A stretch of 64,000 nt of DNA from Hyphochytrium catenoides. Taxonomy: Eukaryota; Sar; Hyphochytriomycetes; Hyphochytriales; Hyphochytriaceae. Location: NCBI GenBank assembly GCA_900088475.1, contig FLMG01002493.1:1-64000 (forward strand), read 5' to 3'. Shown in pieces: positions 42,113-54,800 of the stretch (position 1 is the stretch's first letter; each line of letters begins with the position of its first letter). Under the pieces are notes generated by a model. It made no database searches. It saw only the letters and a program-made list of their open reading frames with translations, and had not been told where the DNA came from. The position numbers and the translations under genes were made by a program.

Positions 42113-43547
42113 TTACGACATCGATAGTAGGAACTCAGGAGGTAGCTGTCGGCAGTTTCGTGATGGCCTGCCTTTCTCCGCCATTGAGTTTGACAAACGT
42201 CCCTTGTTAGCTGGACGTTTATCGGAGAACAGTAGCTCTGCCTGGCCACGAGACCTCAATGCCAAGGCCCGGAAGAAGTCATGGCTGCTTGAACTATCAG
42301 AATTTTCATGATTGTCTGCATTTGAAACTGAAACTGGGTCTTGCTCCTTGTCGGATGAGATAACATACGTGCTGACAGCCTGAGGTGGGGCTCCAGATGC
42401 CCCCGTGTACTCTCCCCATGCGTCATCAGCCATTACAGTTATCTCAGACACAAGGCTATCTGCAGGAGCCCATCTTATTGACCTGTTATGTGAAGAAAGA
42501 CGAGGTCGGGAGCTTCTGTTGGCTGCTTCGTCGCGATTATGTGCCGTGATATACGGGTGCTCAAGAAGTTCATCGAGGGTCGGCCAAGCTTCGGTCTCAT
42601 AAGACCATAAGGAGCCGCTGCTTCGTGGGCCACAGAGCTGAATAAATGATCTAAGCTCCGGATCAGTAATACTTTTAGCCATAGCTTCAAATAGCCTCTT
42701 CATGGTGGTGAGATGTGAAGTCCGCGAACACGTATTACTGCCCGTAGCGATCTGAAGTATTAGATTGGAGAGCCATATCATCTCCTCTGTTGTAGGAGAT
42801 CGACGCCATTAGACCACAGAGGACGCTTTAAAATGCAAACAGAATAATTTCCCACCTTTTAGCTTCGACGGCGGGATGGGTACAACGGAGTCAAGCTTCT
42901 GGAGGCAGCCGAGGTCAAATAGGACCAGCCTGGAGCTCTCAGAGGCAACTCGAAAGGACTCGGGAGTAAGCGACCGGAAGACAAAGCCATACTTATGGAG
43001 GAAAGCGGTGAGTCGAAGGATGCCTTCTATGACCTCGCGCACTCTGGAAGGTCCGCGGTTGAGGGGCCTGCTAAACTCGAACGTGCCCACGTGCTCTGTA
43101 ACTATCACGAGCTCAGCTGTGCTCCTATCAAACCAAGTATCCACAAGCTTCACTACGGCGGGATGACACAAACCATTGCTCACTGTTGAAGAGAAGGCCT
43201 TCAGCAGCTGTACCTAAATGGGTAAATCTGGGTGAGACCTCGGTAATCGTTTTTAAACGTCAGACGTAGAACCTCAAAGTATAGCAGCTGATACACGATT
43301 GATCCACGATTGTTAGTAAATTGCAGCCATCAACGGAGGGCCAAAGCCCTAAAAGCAACCTGTCCCCGACGCTTACCGTCTGCAGCAGCAATTGTTTTTC
43401 GCTATCCTTATGATTCGTGACTCGAGTCACTCTGTATGTTAACTTCCCTTCACTTCCACGCTTGATGGCATCGTACTCCGTCCATAAGCCCTCCGTACGG
43501 ACTTTCTGCAATATATAGGAATCTTTCTTCGTACTACAGTCGTCCAT
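42113..43547 (-). CDS. Protein kinase-like protein, predicted pseudokinase
   Basis: The chain has a protein-kinase fold but has lost the catalytic residues, so it is probably a scaffold or allosteric regulator. Four exon pieces join by consensus splice sites. The N-lobe starts MDDCSTKKDSYILQKVRTEG, and where VAIK is expected it reads LTYRVTRV. The exon at 42809-43212 gives HPAVVKLVDTWFD (hinge side), then GILRLTAFLHKYGFVFRSLT. The HRD loop is FRS, with Ser in place of the catalytic Asp, and the DFG site reads LFDLGCL (DLG). The last exon restores the C-lobe: EEMIWLSNLILQIATG (usual DVWSLG region) and WPTLDELLEHPYITA (the R-P-T-A-E-E-L-L-x-H-P end). A ~150-residue Ser-rich tail follows. The start at 43547 is the best ATG; upstream exons are possible. 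Confidence 0.75.
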
Positions 43548-45857
43548 CTCCAGACGTCTTGCGGATGTTTACATGGGTGTAATCGCGTTGGTTGCGATGA
43601 AATGAGTTCGCTGTTTACCAGGTCTCCTATTATCTTTTGTTGACAAGTGCTACTCGCCACCGCGCGCAGAGAGTCGTTAATCGGCTTGAAGCATGTAGCA
43701 TACAACCATACAGTAGGAGGTAAAGCCTTTAGTTATGTTCTTGTTCCGGGATTCTGTGTTGTCTCGCGATTTTAAAGTCCGGGCTTGCTTTTGTGTGTAT
43801 GTTAGTTCTATGTTCTTCTTCCAAGTTGTAGCGCCTGCTAGAGTTCTTCTTGCAATCTATTCCGATAGCAAAAGAATGCCCACAACCAGAACAGAAACAG
43901 CGGCCACGGAAAAGAAGAGGTGAAAGAGTGGAGATAGTGGCTTTCTCAGCAAACATGGAGGCTTCTTGCCACGCTATGTTTGTCAGGCACGATGTCAGGA
44001 GATGATGCAGAGAACTTTTGGCGATTTACAGAGAACGAGAGAAAAAAGCTGAAGACGAGCATCATCACCTGGTGGTCGTAAACATCAGCATTATTCTTAG
44101 CAGGGGCAGATGATTGGGCAGTTGCATCTGCAGTCCTTGCACCTACTACTCACTCGTGACTTCTTCCACGCTGGCGGCATAGTGACAAGGACGCGCCCTC
44201 CCCCGCCGACCGTCCGACTTTGGAGAGGCAGGCAGTGAAGGCGGAAAATGGGCAGGGACAGAACACAGGCGGTTAGGGTGCATAGAGACGATTATGGGCG
44301 GGAAGGGGGGCGGTTGATCCTTAGGTGGCTTCAGCCAAAGTGCTCCTACAAGACATTGGCACGGCGGAATAGGAAAAGGAACATCCAAAACCAGCGGGTG
44401 TCACGCTTGGAAGTGGAGGGAGAGTGAAGAAGAAAGGAAGAACGTTGGTACACGTCGACCTTGATGTTCCATGAAAGATTCCAACGAAATAGACAGGAAT
44501 ATTAAATTTACTGTCTAATTATGGGAGGCCTATGCGAAGCTTTCATTTCGGTGGTAGGTTTCTACTTACTGGCCAGCTGTGTGCTTTCGAATGTCCGAAA
44601 CTTGTAACCTCAATGATTCTGAAAGCCAGGCCTCGTCGAAAGCTTCATTTGCATTGATTAACATAGTTTTTAATGGGAAGAAACAAGTAGTGAAGAATTA
44701 GCGGCAGGGAATATTCCCGCCAGGTTGACGAGAATAAATGAGGGGAGTGCACCATTGAAATGACGGGATGAGCGCCGCTGCCGCCTTTCTATTTGGTTGG
44801 GAATCAGAGAGGCAAGAAATTTCATGGCTTGAAGATGCAGGAAGGGCGGGCGCCACAGAATATTGAGTAACACCCGCCCCTTATTTTACCAATGATGGCT
44901 CTCGGTGAAACGCAGCTTGAACAGTCATCCCCATACGTCTATGAAGCGTTATTCAAGCTTATCATCTCTCCAACTTGTTATGCGCAACTACTCGGCCAAT
45001 AAACTGTTTACAAGACCGAACTTTGCCTGTCGTTGTGCGGGAAATCTCCATCAATGTGACTGTGAATGTCTTGGATGAACTGCCCAAGTGCAGGTAGTCG
45101 GTGAGGGTTGGCCTCCTTGTGAAATCTGAACAATGTGACCAACAAAAGGATACTCCTGGGCTTGATGTGCAGTGATCATAGAGCTCTTGGTGATCTATGA
45201 GAGGCAAGGATCGCTGGAGCTCGTCCGTCTAAGAATGCTTCCGTTGAGTTGAGGAGAATCAACTGATGCACTGTCAGAGGTTCCTCTGCTTGTCCCATTG
45301 GGCGGGTCATCATCGGCAGACAGACATTGAAAGTCAATAAATTTCACCCTAATCTGACTCTAATCCTGCAGAACCGGTTCACGCACCTCCAGGTTGAAGA
45401 GGTATTGAGGACGCCTTCCACCATAGTGTTTGTTACTTGAATTGGTACTATCCACGTACCACTAAACGGTTGGCCGGGTAGGAGGAGCAAGGAGGCTTTC
45501 CCAAGACCTTCTTCGAAGTGCAGTTAATAGGCCATCGATGTGAAAAAGCGATGCCATAAGAGAAGGAGATAAGGGTAGCGTGACGGGCGGCGCCTGATGC
45601 TGATGAGGAGCTATCCTTAGCAGAGAGTAGAGCATTGGATTTTGACAGTTCTGAAAGAGGAAGAACTCCTAGGCTGCGATAAACAGCTCTATTATAAAGA
45701 TATTAGAAATGATTCCTCGCCAGCGGCACTAAAAGGATACCGTGTCATTCAGTCAACAGCATCTCGATGAACCTGAGTTCTGCTCGTTGACGAAATAAAT
45801 TTAAGTTTACGAAAGAGAAGAAGCAGCACGCAACGAACAAGGGATAAAAATGATGTG
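43548..45857. other. Intergenic, no gene recognised
   Basis: This is 2.3 kb between the pseudokinase start and the 3' end of the large gene. Minus-strand frames occur at 43729-43956 (75 codons), 44146-44388 (Pro-rich, 80 codons), 44670-44873 and 44962-45207. None has a recognisable domain and none joins convincingly to another. Part should be the 3' UTR of the large gene and the promoter of the pseudokinase. Confidence 0.45.
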
Positions 45858-48800
45858 TTAGCTGAGCTTGTCGAAGAAGCTCATAATTGCATCGGACTCC
45901 GCGGTGGTGGTTTCCTGCAACAGTCGATGCTCAAGTTGCTGATATTGCGTTCCGGAACTTGAGGAGAGCCCTCCGAACATCTCGACGATGGTTCCATCTG
46001 CAGTCCTTAGAAATTGCCTATATAGCCGCTTTTTGCCGGTAAAGTCAACGTCATAGATCGCTAAGTGGGTGGAAGATTCTTTGAAGGCTGGGTCGATGGG
46101 ATCTGTCATGACGTAGTCACAAACGGCCACCTTTCTTAAGCTCCCTGGTATATCATCAGAGAGGGGAGTCATCCAAGGCGACGGAGGTCAATCAGCTCCG
46201 GACAAAGCATAGCATGGATGGCACACCAAGCAACTTACCCTTCGGCCCACGATACTTAGCAGCCTTCTGGCACAAGATCAGGACATCTTCCACTGACACC
46301 TCTAAGTCATTAGGTACAATGAACAAGGAGCCATCACCGCATAGCCTCCGATACCGGTCTTTCAACCTCCCGTTCATATGAAGGAAGACAATGTACCCAA
46401 TGAGAAAGCCCACGGAGATTAGCGTAAGGGCACCGTATATCAAGACGGTAAGAAGGAGTCCTGGAATGCCGCTCCCTTCATCCTGCAGAAACCTTTGGTA
46501 CAGCTTGAACCCGTCTCCTTCTACGCAGCTAGCGATCACAGTTGGGCAGACAAAACGATGTGCGGAAGAAGAGATTGGGGAGACAAAAATATTAGGAGTC
46601 CAACGAACGTGGGTACCAAATGAGTACCACCAAAGCAGCACCTCGACTACACATAACATCAAAGTCCAGAAGTAGCGTATTGCATAACATGGTAAGAAGT
46701 AAAGGAGGCATGAGATCAGCAAGTAACACGGTCGAAAATTTAGACTTAGTCAAAGAGGGACCTTCTACCTGCAGAAGACCGTGGAAGATATCCCTGCACA
46801 TGCATCAGTGCAGTCGAAGTTCCCGGACAATATATCGACAACAAGGACAAGGAAGGGATCCAGGACAGTAGCGATCCCGTAACAAAGAATGAACTGAAAG
46901 CCTGTGCTCGGGAAGTGGCCAAGAAAGACATAGGAGAGACCCCCAACCAGGGCAAAGCTGAAAAATGCCAGCAGGTTGGAGATGCTTCCAATCATAACCT
47001 AAAAGAAGACAGCAGACCAGAATTGAGCAAGGATCGGAAGCGTTAGAGGCTTATACAAAGAGAGGGAAATGGACGCTCATTTGAGTGCAATAGGACTTTC
47101 AACGATATATATCTCTGCCGCACGTACCAACCCGACCTCATAAATAGCGCTAACATTGCTGATAGGATACCTAGAGAACAGGTTCCAGTTTATAAAGAGC
47201 AGGAGAGAACGTCAGGAACCAAATACAGACGCCCATGCCCTGACCAGACATTTAGGCAGGTAGAGAGCGATCGTAACTTGGGATAGAGTAAACACAGGCT
47301 CGGGAAAAGAGTGAGGTGAAGCCAGAGAGATGAAGACAATACTAGGATGATAGCAGAGCAAATCTGTAAGGACTTCACGAAGGCAGTGAAGAGACATTAT
47401 CGAGTAAGGAGTCATAGAGAAGGTAGCGCCTAATACGGGTAGGGTCGTACTTGATAGTAACCGTGTGAAGCTGCGGCACGGCATAGTACATGTAGATGCC
47501 TACACTCTGACAGTAGTACCATTGGCCTAAATAATGAACGTATATCCGGACCCAAAGCGACAAGAGCAGCAGGAACAGCATTGACCAGAACTCGGACGTG
47601 AAGAAGCGGTTCAGTGTGAGGTCGCAGGTTAACTTCATCGCGATTTTCGGTAGCAGAAACAAGAGTGTCAGTCAGAGTAGGATAGACAAGCATGGGCTCA
47701 CGCCTCCCCAAGGGTGAAAGATGGTGGTGATAAGAGCACAAGCGAGGGGAATATGTATTAAGGAGCGGTGAAGATAGAGACACATCGAGAGAGGTAAAAG
47801 AACTTGGAGACGTAACGAGGTGAGATGATCGGACGGTGACCGCAACTGTGCAACACCAGATCGAAGGCATAGGAAGCAATTAGAAGATAGCGAGAAAGAT
47901 TCAGGGAACAGCGGGACCATGTCACCTACATCAGCCTAAGGAAAGAGGAAGAAGAGATGAAGCGGTGATTACCTCGTCAATAACTAGGGCCATTCTCTTT
48001 TTTAGTTCGGGAATCGAGGAAGTGAGGACGCCCTCTGCGACCGAGTACGAGTATTCTTCAAGGTTCAAGGGAGTCTTACGTCCCACTTTGCCTGACTCCT
48101 CACCACCCAGAAGAATTACTTTCTTGTGGCCTATCTCTCCTCCCTCTTCTGGGGGCAACTGGAACAAAGTCTCAGGGATGGAGTCGAACAGCTTTTTTTC
48201 CTGGGCGAGTAGGTCCTTGGCCGTGATATCTTCCACCTCTAGCAGTGGACCTTTTGGCTCTTCACCCTCCTTTGACTCCCCGCTATTCCTCTTACTGTTT
48301 GGAGTCTGGTCGGTTATCTTCGCCCCAGCTTCCTGCTTCGTCGTCGTTGCCTCAGCGGTCCCGAAGGCAGCAGGACTAGTTCCATCAGCAGCACCCTTTG
48401 AAGAGGAAAAGCAGATAAAAAGGGATATGTGGGCTCTATTTTTGGTGAACTTAGTAAACGGTGAGAAAAGGATTGACTTACCTTCATAGACCGGGTAGTT
48501 GATACTGGTGAGCTAGAAACCGCTTCTAGGGGAGAGGATGCTTAAAATTTCCGTGGACGCTAGCTAGGAACAACAGCAAAGGGTCCAGTTCATCTACTTA
48601 CCCGGGGATATATGTCTTCGAGAATCCGCCAGCTCCAAAGTTGACTATAGGTCACAGAGAGGAAAGGAGAGTTTACTGTTGCTGAAAGTGTTTGACATAG
48701 CGAGCGTAGTCCATATAAAAAGAGGTGATCACAACTAGTGTCGTCTCTATGGAGCAAGATTCTTCGTTTACCTCCTCTCTATCACCAGATTCGAGATTGA

Positions 48801-51800
48801 GCAATCTGTTCATCGCGTCCACCTCGACGTCATACTCGGATCTCTTCTTCTTCTTCCCACCTCTTCCCCATCCAATCTCTTCTCGGGAAAGATGCGAGAT
48901 ATCAAGGTAGAGATTGAACACCCAGTTGGAGAAATCCTTTTGAATGGCTAACTCTATATCCTATGAAGACCGTAAGAATGGACAGAGAAGGCAGAGCAGG
49001 GTAGCATGTAGCGAATGGGCCATCAGCAAGATGTTAATCCCTTGGGTATCGGTAAAAACGGCCATACGAGAGCTAGAGGCCGGTTCTTTTTGAAGATTGG
49101 AGTTAGACCAGTGGCTAGGCAAAACGAACGAGACGTTGCAGCATGGAGGCGAGGAAAGTTGAGGAGATGGAAGGAAGGCCATAAAGACTCAACGTTCAGC
49201 GAAAGTAGACAGCAACAAGCGAAACCTGACAAGCGCAAAAGGCCCAAGTTGGGAAGAGCTCCCGGACTCCTTACCAGGTACTTTTCAAAAGAGAAGTCGA
49301 CTTCGCCCTTCAGAAAGGGGATGCGAAAGTGTCCTCTCAAGAGCTTTAGCGACGAGTTTACTGCGGGTAACGTTCCCCAAGCCAAAACTTTATCTACAGG
49401 AGCCCCTGTCCCTGCAAGCTGGAATAGCTCGAAGAGAAGGACATGGCCTGAATAACATGTAAAGAGGAGAGAAGGGTCATCAGCACTGAGCTTAGAGCAA
49501 CAGATCAGGAAGGAGGGAAGTATCATATATTGGGAGATCGGATGAGGCTACGTGCAAATGATCATAACCCCTATCAGCCATCAAGAACTCATTCTCACGA
49601 TGGCAGGGTTAGAGACCCGAGGAGGGACGAAAGGTCATTCAGAGCCAAGCAGAGGAGCAGGGGTAAGCTCTTCGAAAAGTGGAAAATTGTCCGACTTATA
49701 CATCGCGAAAACATCGCTTAGTACGTGGGCACGGACCTGGCCTCAAGTCCCGCTCTCCAGGGCAGAGGAGGAAGATGGACTGGTCTACTCGGACTTCTGT
49801 GTCGTAGAATCTGCCCTTGATATTGAAAGGCCGAGTACTGGAAGGCCGATCACTAGAGAGAGACAATGCGATAATGGGAAATTGAGAATAGATAAGGGAG
49901 GGAATATGAGTTCGGACAGCCCATATTTGATGTTTTAGGTACGCTAGTTCGTGTCAGCTATGCTCTCCTCACTTACGGTCCCAAATTGTGCGTTCCTAGA
50001 ACAGTCCATCCGAGCGGATACCCACCAAGTCGATCTAACAACGTCACCAGGATGACGTACCGCCCAGCAGGTAGTTTATCTACATAGAAGAGACAGACAC
50101 AAAACAAATGAAACTCAAAAGGTGGTTGAACTACGACAGTGGGTCAACGATGTTTTAGGATCGATTGCTGTGAAAGCACAGGGAAGAGGTGGCATTTGCT
50201 TTGTTTGCAGGTCATTCCTTACCCTTGACACCCATCAGAGAGCGAACCTTAACTTCTAATGGCTGTGGTACGTTGGCCCAATGCACACGGAACCTCCTCC
50301 TTCCCGCTGGAGCAACAGTCTGAGAGCCCACGACCTCATTGATGATCGCCTGAATATGAGAGGGACGAATAAAAGTTATCATGTATCAGCGGGAGAGGAG
50401 ACGCGCCACCGAAGGAGAGCACGTGGAACAAAGTATCAGACAGGGACCCGCGGGTCTGTCAAGGGATGGCTAAGAATAGTTGCAATAAATAGAGTACTAA
50501 GTGGACTGCAAGAACAAGCCTAGAAGAGGTAAGATGGGGGGCTCGGCCACGAGAATGGGAGGTAAAGTGCTAGCTTCAAGGTACCCATAATAGAAAAGTT
50601 TACGTGAGCCTGAGCTAGTCATTGGAAGACGGTATAAGAGGTCTATTTTGTTTCGCTTGAGCACCTTTTCCTTCTTCATAGCCTCCCGAAGTTTCTCCTC
50701 CGCTTGCGTGAACTGCATCTGGATTTGGCGCTGTTTCTTCATCAGCGAAGCCGCGTCTTCCATCTGCGAGAAATGGGACTCAGGATATCATGTGGCAACT
50801 AGAGAGCTGCCTTATGCGAGGTGGGAAAGCTAAGTCCTAGTATGATGCTAATAAAAGAAGCGGCTGTGCTTATCAAGCAGCTATACTTATAAGGTGAAGC
50901 GATTGAAAGGTTAAGATGATATGACATGCGAAACCTTTTTCTGATCGGCTCTCCTTTGGGCTGCCTCCTGCTGAAGAAGCACACGTTGTCTTGCCTGCTC
51001 CTCCAATGTAAGCAGCTGTTCTTCTTTCCTCCTATATCGCTCGGCCTCAGCCTATCGAGCAGAAAGAAATACGACGGATACCGTTAAAGGCGGGATCCAA
51101 GACGTATAATGGAAGAAGGGGCCTCCGGGCTCAGGCAACAAAGGTGATTGAAGTGGTGTCAACGAGCCTTAAAACCGGCATTTTAAGGCCATTGACAAGA
51201 GCAAAGAAACACAGAGTGCCTCACCGCTTACCAGCACTTGCTTCATCCTCTCCATCTCGATAGCTTCTTCTTCCCTTTGGATGTCCTCAACCGGCACACT
51301 GCTGACCAGTAACTCGGAGTTGGGTACAACCGCATCGAAGGTGCTCAAATACTCTGGAATAGCATCGCCTTCAAGAGAGCTCTGCCATCGAAAAATGCAA
51401 GGAAAAGAATGATGGGAGTTACGATGGCGAGAGAGGATGTTATCTACGTCTACATGCTGGTCTACTTCTGCAAATGACTCGACCCCACCTTGAGTGATGA
51501 AATGAAGCCTTTGCGTTCTTCTTGCTCTCGGGGCTTAGGAATGTCAGGAGATTTTAGGTAGGTGAGATCCTCATCGTCTTGACCCTCCGCATCTAACAAT
51601 ACGCGCAAGAGTTAGATACAGAGCCAGGTTGAGGTTACACAGAGTGATGAAAAGAAGAAAGCCTATCTACAGATAGACTCGTGTCCACCAGTACACAGAG
51701 AGCGATACTTCGCGGCCGTACTTGAAAGAGAGAAGAGATAGGTCTAGTTGCGGAACCTAGGCAGAATGATCAAAGTTTGAACGAGCCTCACCCAAGGATG

Positions 51801-54800
51801 TAATGACAATAGCCTCCGGTTTAAGGACCTCTAGCCTTGCGTTGATACTTCTCGTCTTATCCAAGAATCGCTCAGGGCTGAGGAAGCGTTCTCTCTTTGG
51901 GCCTGGTGACGACTTTGCGTCCGCGCCACTCTTTGCTATTGCGGCCACATGGTCCTCCTTCTGCTCTCCTACATCCGGTGTAGGAGCTGCTAAAGGACCC
52001 GTTGGTCTGCCGGAATCTTTAGATGGTCCGGACAGAATTCTGGCCTCTACCTCGCCCCGGATTGGTAGCTTCTTCTTCCTCTTCTTTTTGGGATCTTTTG
52101 GTCCTTTCCCTTCTGAATCTCTTTCCTCCGCTATTTCACCTAGGTCCTCATGGACCTTTTCACTGACGTTCACGCTGTTCTCTTCTTTCGTTTTCTCAAC
52201 TCCCTCGTCTGCTTCCCTCCGGTTGTTAACAAGCTGTCCATCGACCAGTGATGAATTCCCTCGAGGTACGGCGAGGGACATGCCTTCTTGTTGTTCTTCT
52301 CGATTTCCTGCTTGTTTGTCCCGATACACTTTGTCTTGATCGTTCTCTTCTTTGGGCGCAGCGCCGGCGTCCTCCCCTTCCTTCTTTTCTCCCTTAACCG
52401 CCTCAGCTCCTGCACCAATGTTTACATCCTTCTGCGGAGCTGTCGACTGAAGCCCCTGGCCATTTTCTGCGGAGTGGGGTCCAGAAAAAAAATTTGGCTT
52501 TAAGCCGTGTGGCTCCTTCCCCTCAGTCCCGCCCACAATCTTCTGTTCAAGCAACACGGCTTCTTTTTCTTCAGAGGTTTTTGCCTCGCTCAATGGTTCA
52601 GTTCCTACTTCTGTTGGCTTCCCTTCCGTTCGACTAGCTGCACTCTCCTGACTTTCTTGGTTCCCCATCACGGACGCTTGTCCTCCTCCTCGATCGCTTC
52701 TTCCTCCTAGACTCCTGCCCGCCACCTTTTCCTCTGGGTAGGTACCGTCGGTTCGGCTTACTCTTTCAAGTTTGTCTTCCTCCTTGCTGTCATTCTGGTA
52801 CTGCTCCTCAGGCGCTGATTTCTCTTGCTCGACTTGGTATTTATCGCCGGTCTTTTCATCTTTATCACTGATGGCACTTGCTGCATGCAATTCCTGTAGC
52901 TCTCTAGTTAAACCCGGTCCTGAATGAGCCACCGGTAGGCGCGATGATTCTGCCAAACTTCTCTGATCCTCAGTCATATTTATTCTGCCTCCTGGTTGTA
53001 CAGAGCCATTCCTAGGAGAATACTCCGCTGCCTTAGCCGCAACTAGCTCTACAGGTTTCAGGCCCTGTGTCGATTGCCCTAGGGAGGCCATTGCGAATAA
53101 TGAGTGGGGGAGATGGTGAGAGCGCTAGATACTGTCGAAGGGACTAGCAAAGACAGGGTCAACTCCAACATTTACATCCTCTACCTTGTTTTTCTTCAGT
53201 CCGATCTGTCTGAGGTACATACGAGACCGTCGACGTGTTACTGGGCTGGGTTGCGCTTGACTCTTTTCCTTCCTCGCTTCGTTCTGATAAAAAGCTCAGC
53301 TTTAGATGGACAAGCAGGGATGTAAACGCTGTCGAAGACGGGCAGACCGGCAAATTCAGAACGGAGACATCAAAGGTACAGGGTACTTACGCTTGCCAGA
53401 TCCGTCCTGATGTATGGAGTCGTTAGAAGCGTTTGTCATCACCTTGCTTGGTCCTTCTTTGCTGGCTAAGTCAGTCTCCTTACGCTTCTCACTTGTGCTC
53501 CCAGCTGGAAGAAGGTTTGTAAGTAATCTAAGGAGACTAAGGAGAGACGGCGCTGGAAACAGCGAGAATCAAACAGGAACAGGTGTAGAGCCCTTTGTCA
53601 GAGTAACAATTGAAACTCAAATGGACGGCACATAGGAGGGCTCATACAATGGTAAGGGAATGAACGATGCATACAGAGAGACCTTGGCTGTCAGCGTGAG
53701 CTGAAGGACAACCGCTAGACACTTACAACTCTCAGGTCTCCGCGCTTTGGGGCTCTTAGCCGTGCCACTAGCCTCACCGTCCCCACCTCTCCCGTCACGC
53801 TCCGCGTCTTGTCCTTCTCTTAACCTGTCCAACTGTCGTTGAATCTCCTCCATTCTTTCTGTCAGCTGCCTCTGTTGTAAGTACAAGGGCTTGATAGAGA
53901 CTTTCTCCTCTTTAGAGGGCTCCCTGCCATTTGCAGTGTTGAAGTCCTAAATGTACAAAGTGACGTGAGAAAACAGGAGGTGGCCATGAAAAGATCAGAG
54001 GGGAGCCACGATCAAGGGGAAAACAACGATAAAAGTGAGACAAAGTGTATGTCAAGGGCAATAAGGACGGAATTACATTGGTAAGGCCATGTCATGTTAC
54101 AGCAGAGCAAAAGCACTGATTAACCATGGGCAGGTAATACGTAATGGTCGCAAACCTACCGCTATCCACGTCTTTATGGCTGCTCGCACAACCTGTCTCT
54201 CTTTCTTGAGTTGTTGAAGAAGTTCTTCTAGCCCTTTAACGTCATACCTAGACGCCAGTAAGCCTCTTGCTTAATAATGTAACACCGCATTCTCGAGCTT
54301 GCCCTAGCTACCGGCCATGGCTCTTCCATAAGAAACTTTTATGTCCTTTAGTGTCAAATGCTTTTTGATACGTCTGTCTAGCCGCTCATGGTGGTTTCTT
54401 CTCATATATCTATATGATCAAGCTTACATTTCTCTTAGTGGAGCCTTAAGGGTGTCGGTTGGGGTTCCGTCGGGTGCCTTTGGCCCAGATGCGATGCCGG
54501 TCCTTGAGACCTCTGCGGAGAAATACAAGTGGGTCCCACGACCATAATGTGAGAAACAAGCAAAATGAGGAGCCACAAAATGTTAACCTTCAAAATCTGG
54601 AACGCCGAAGGTCGCTCGCTCATCGGACGCAAGGGTTCCTTTTATAGGGCTGACTTCCGGACGTGTTTCTCTCACACTCTCTGATGCAGTGTCTCCTCCA
54701 GCAGCCACCTTCTGTTCCTAGGTGAGGGAATTAAAGAGATTTCTGTAAACCAAGGCACTAGATGACGACCCCCAATCTATCAACCCTTTCCTTTCTTGGA

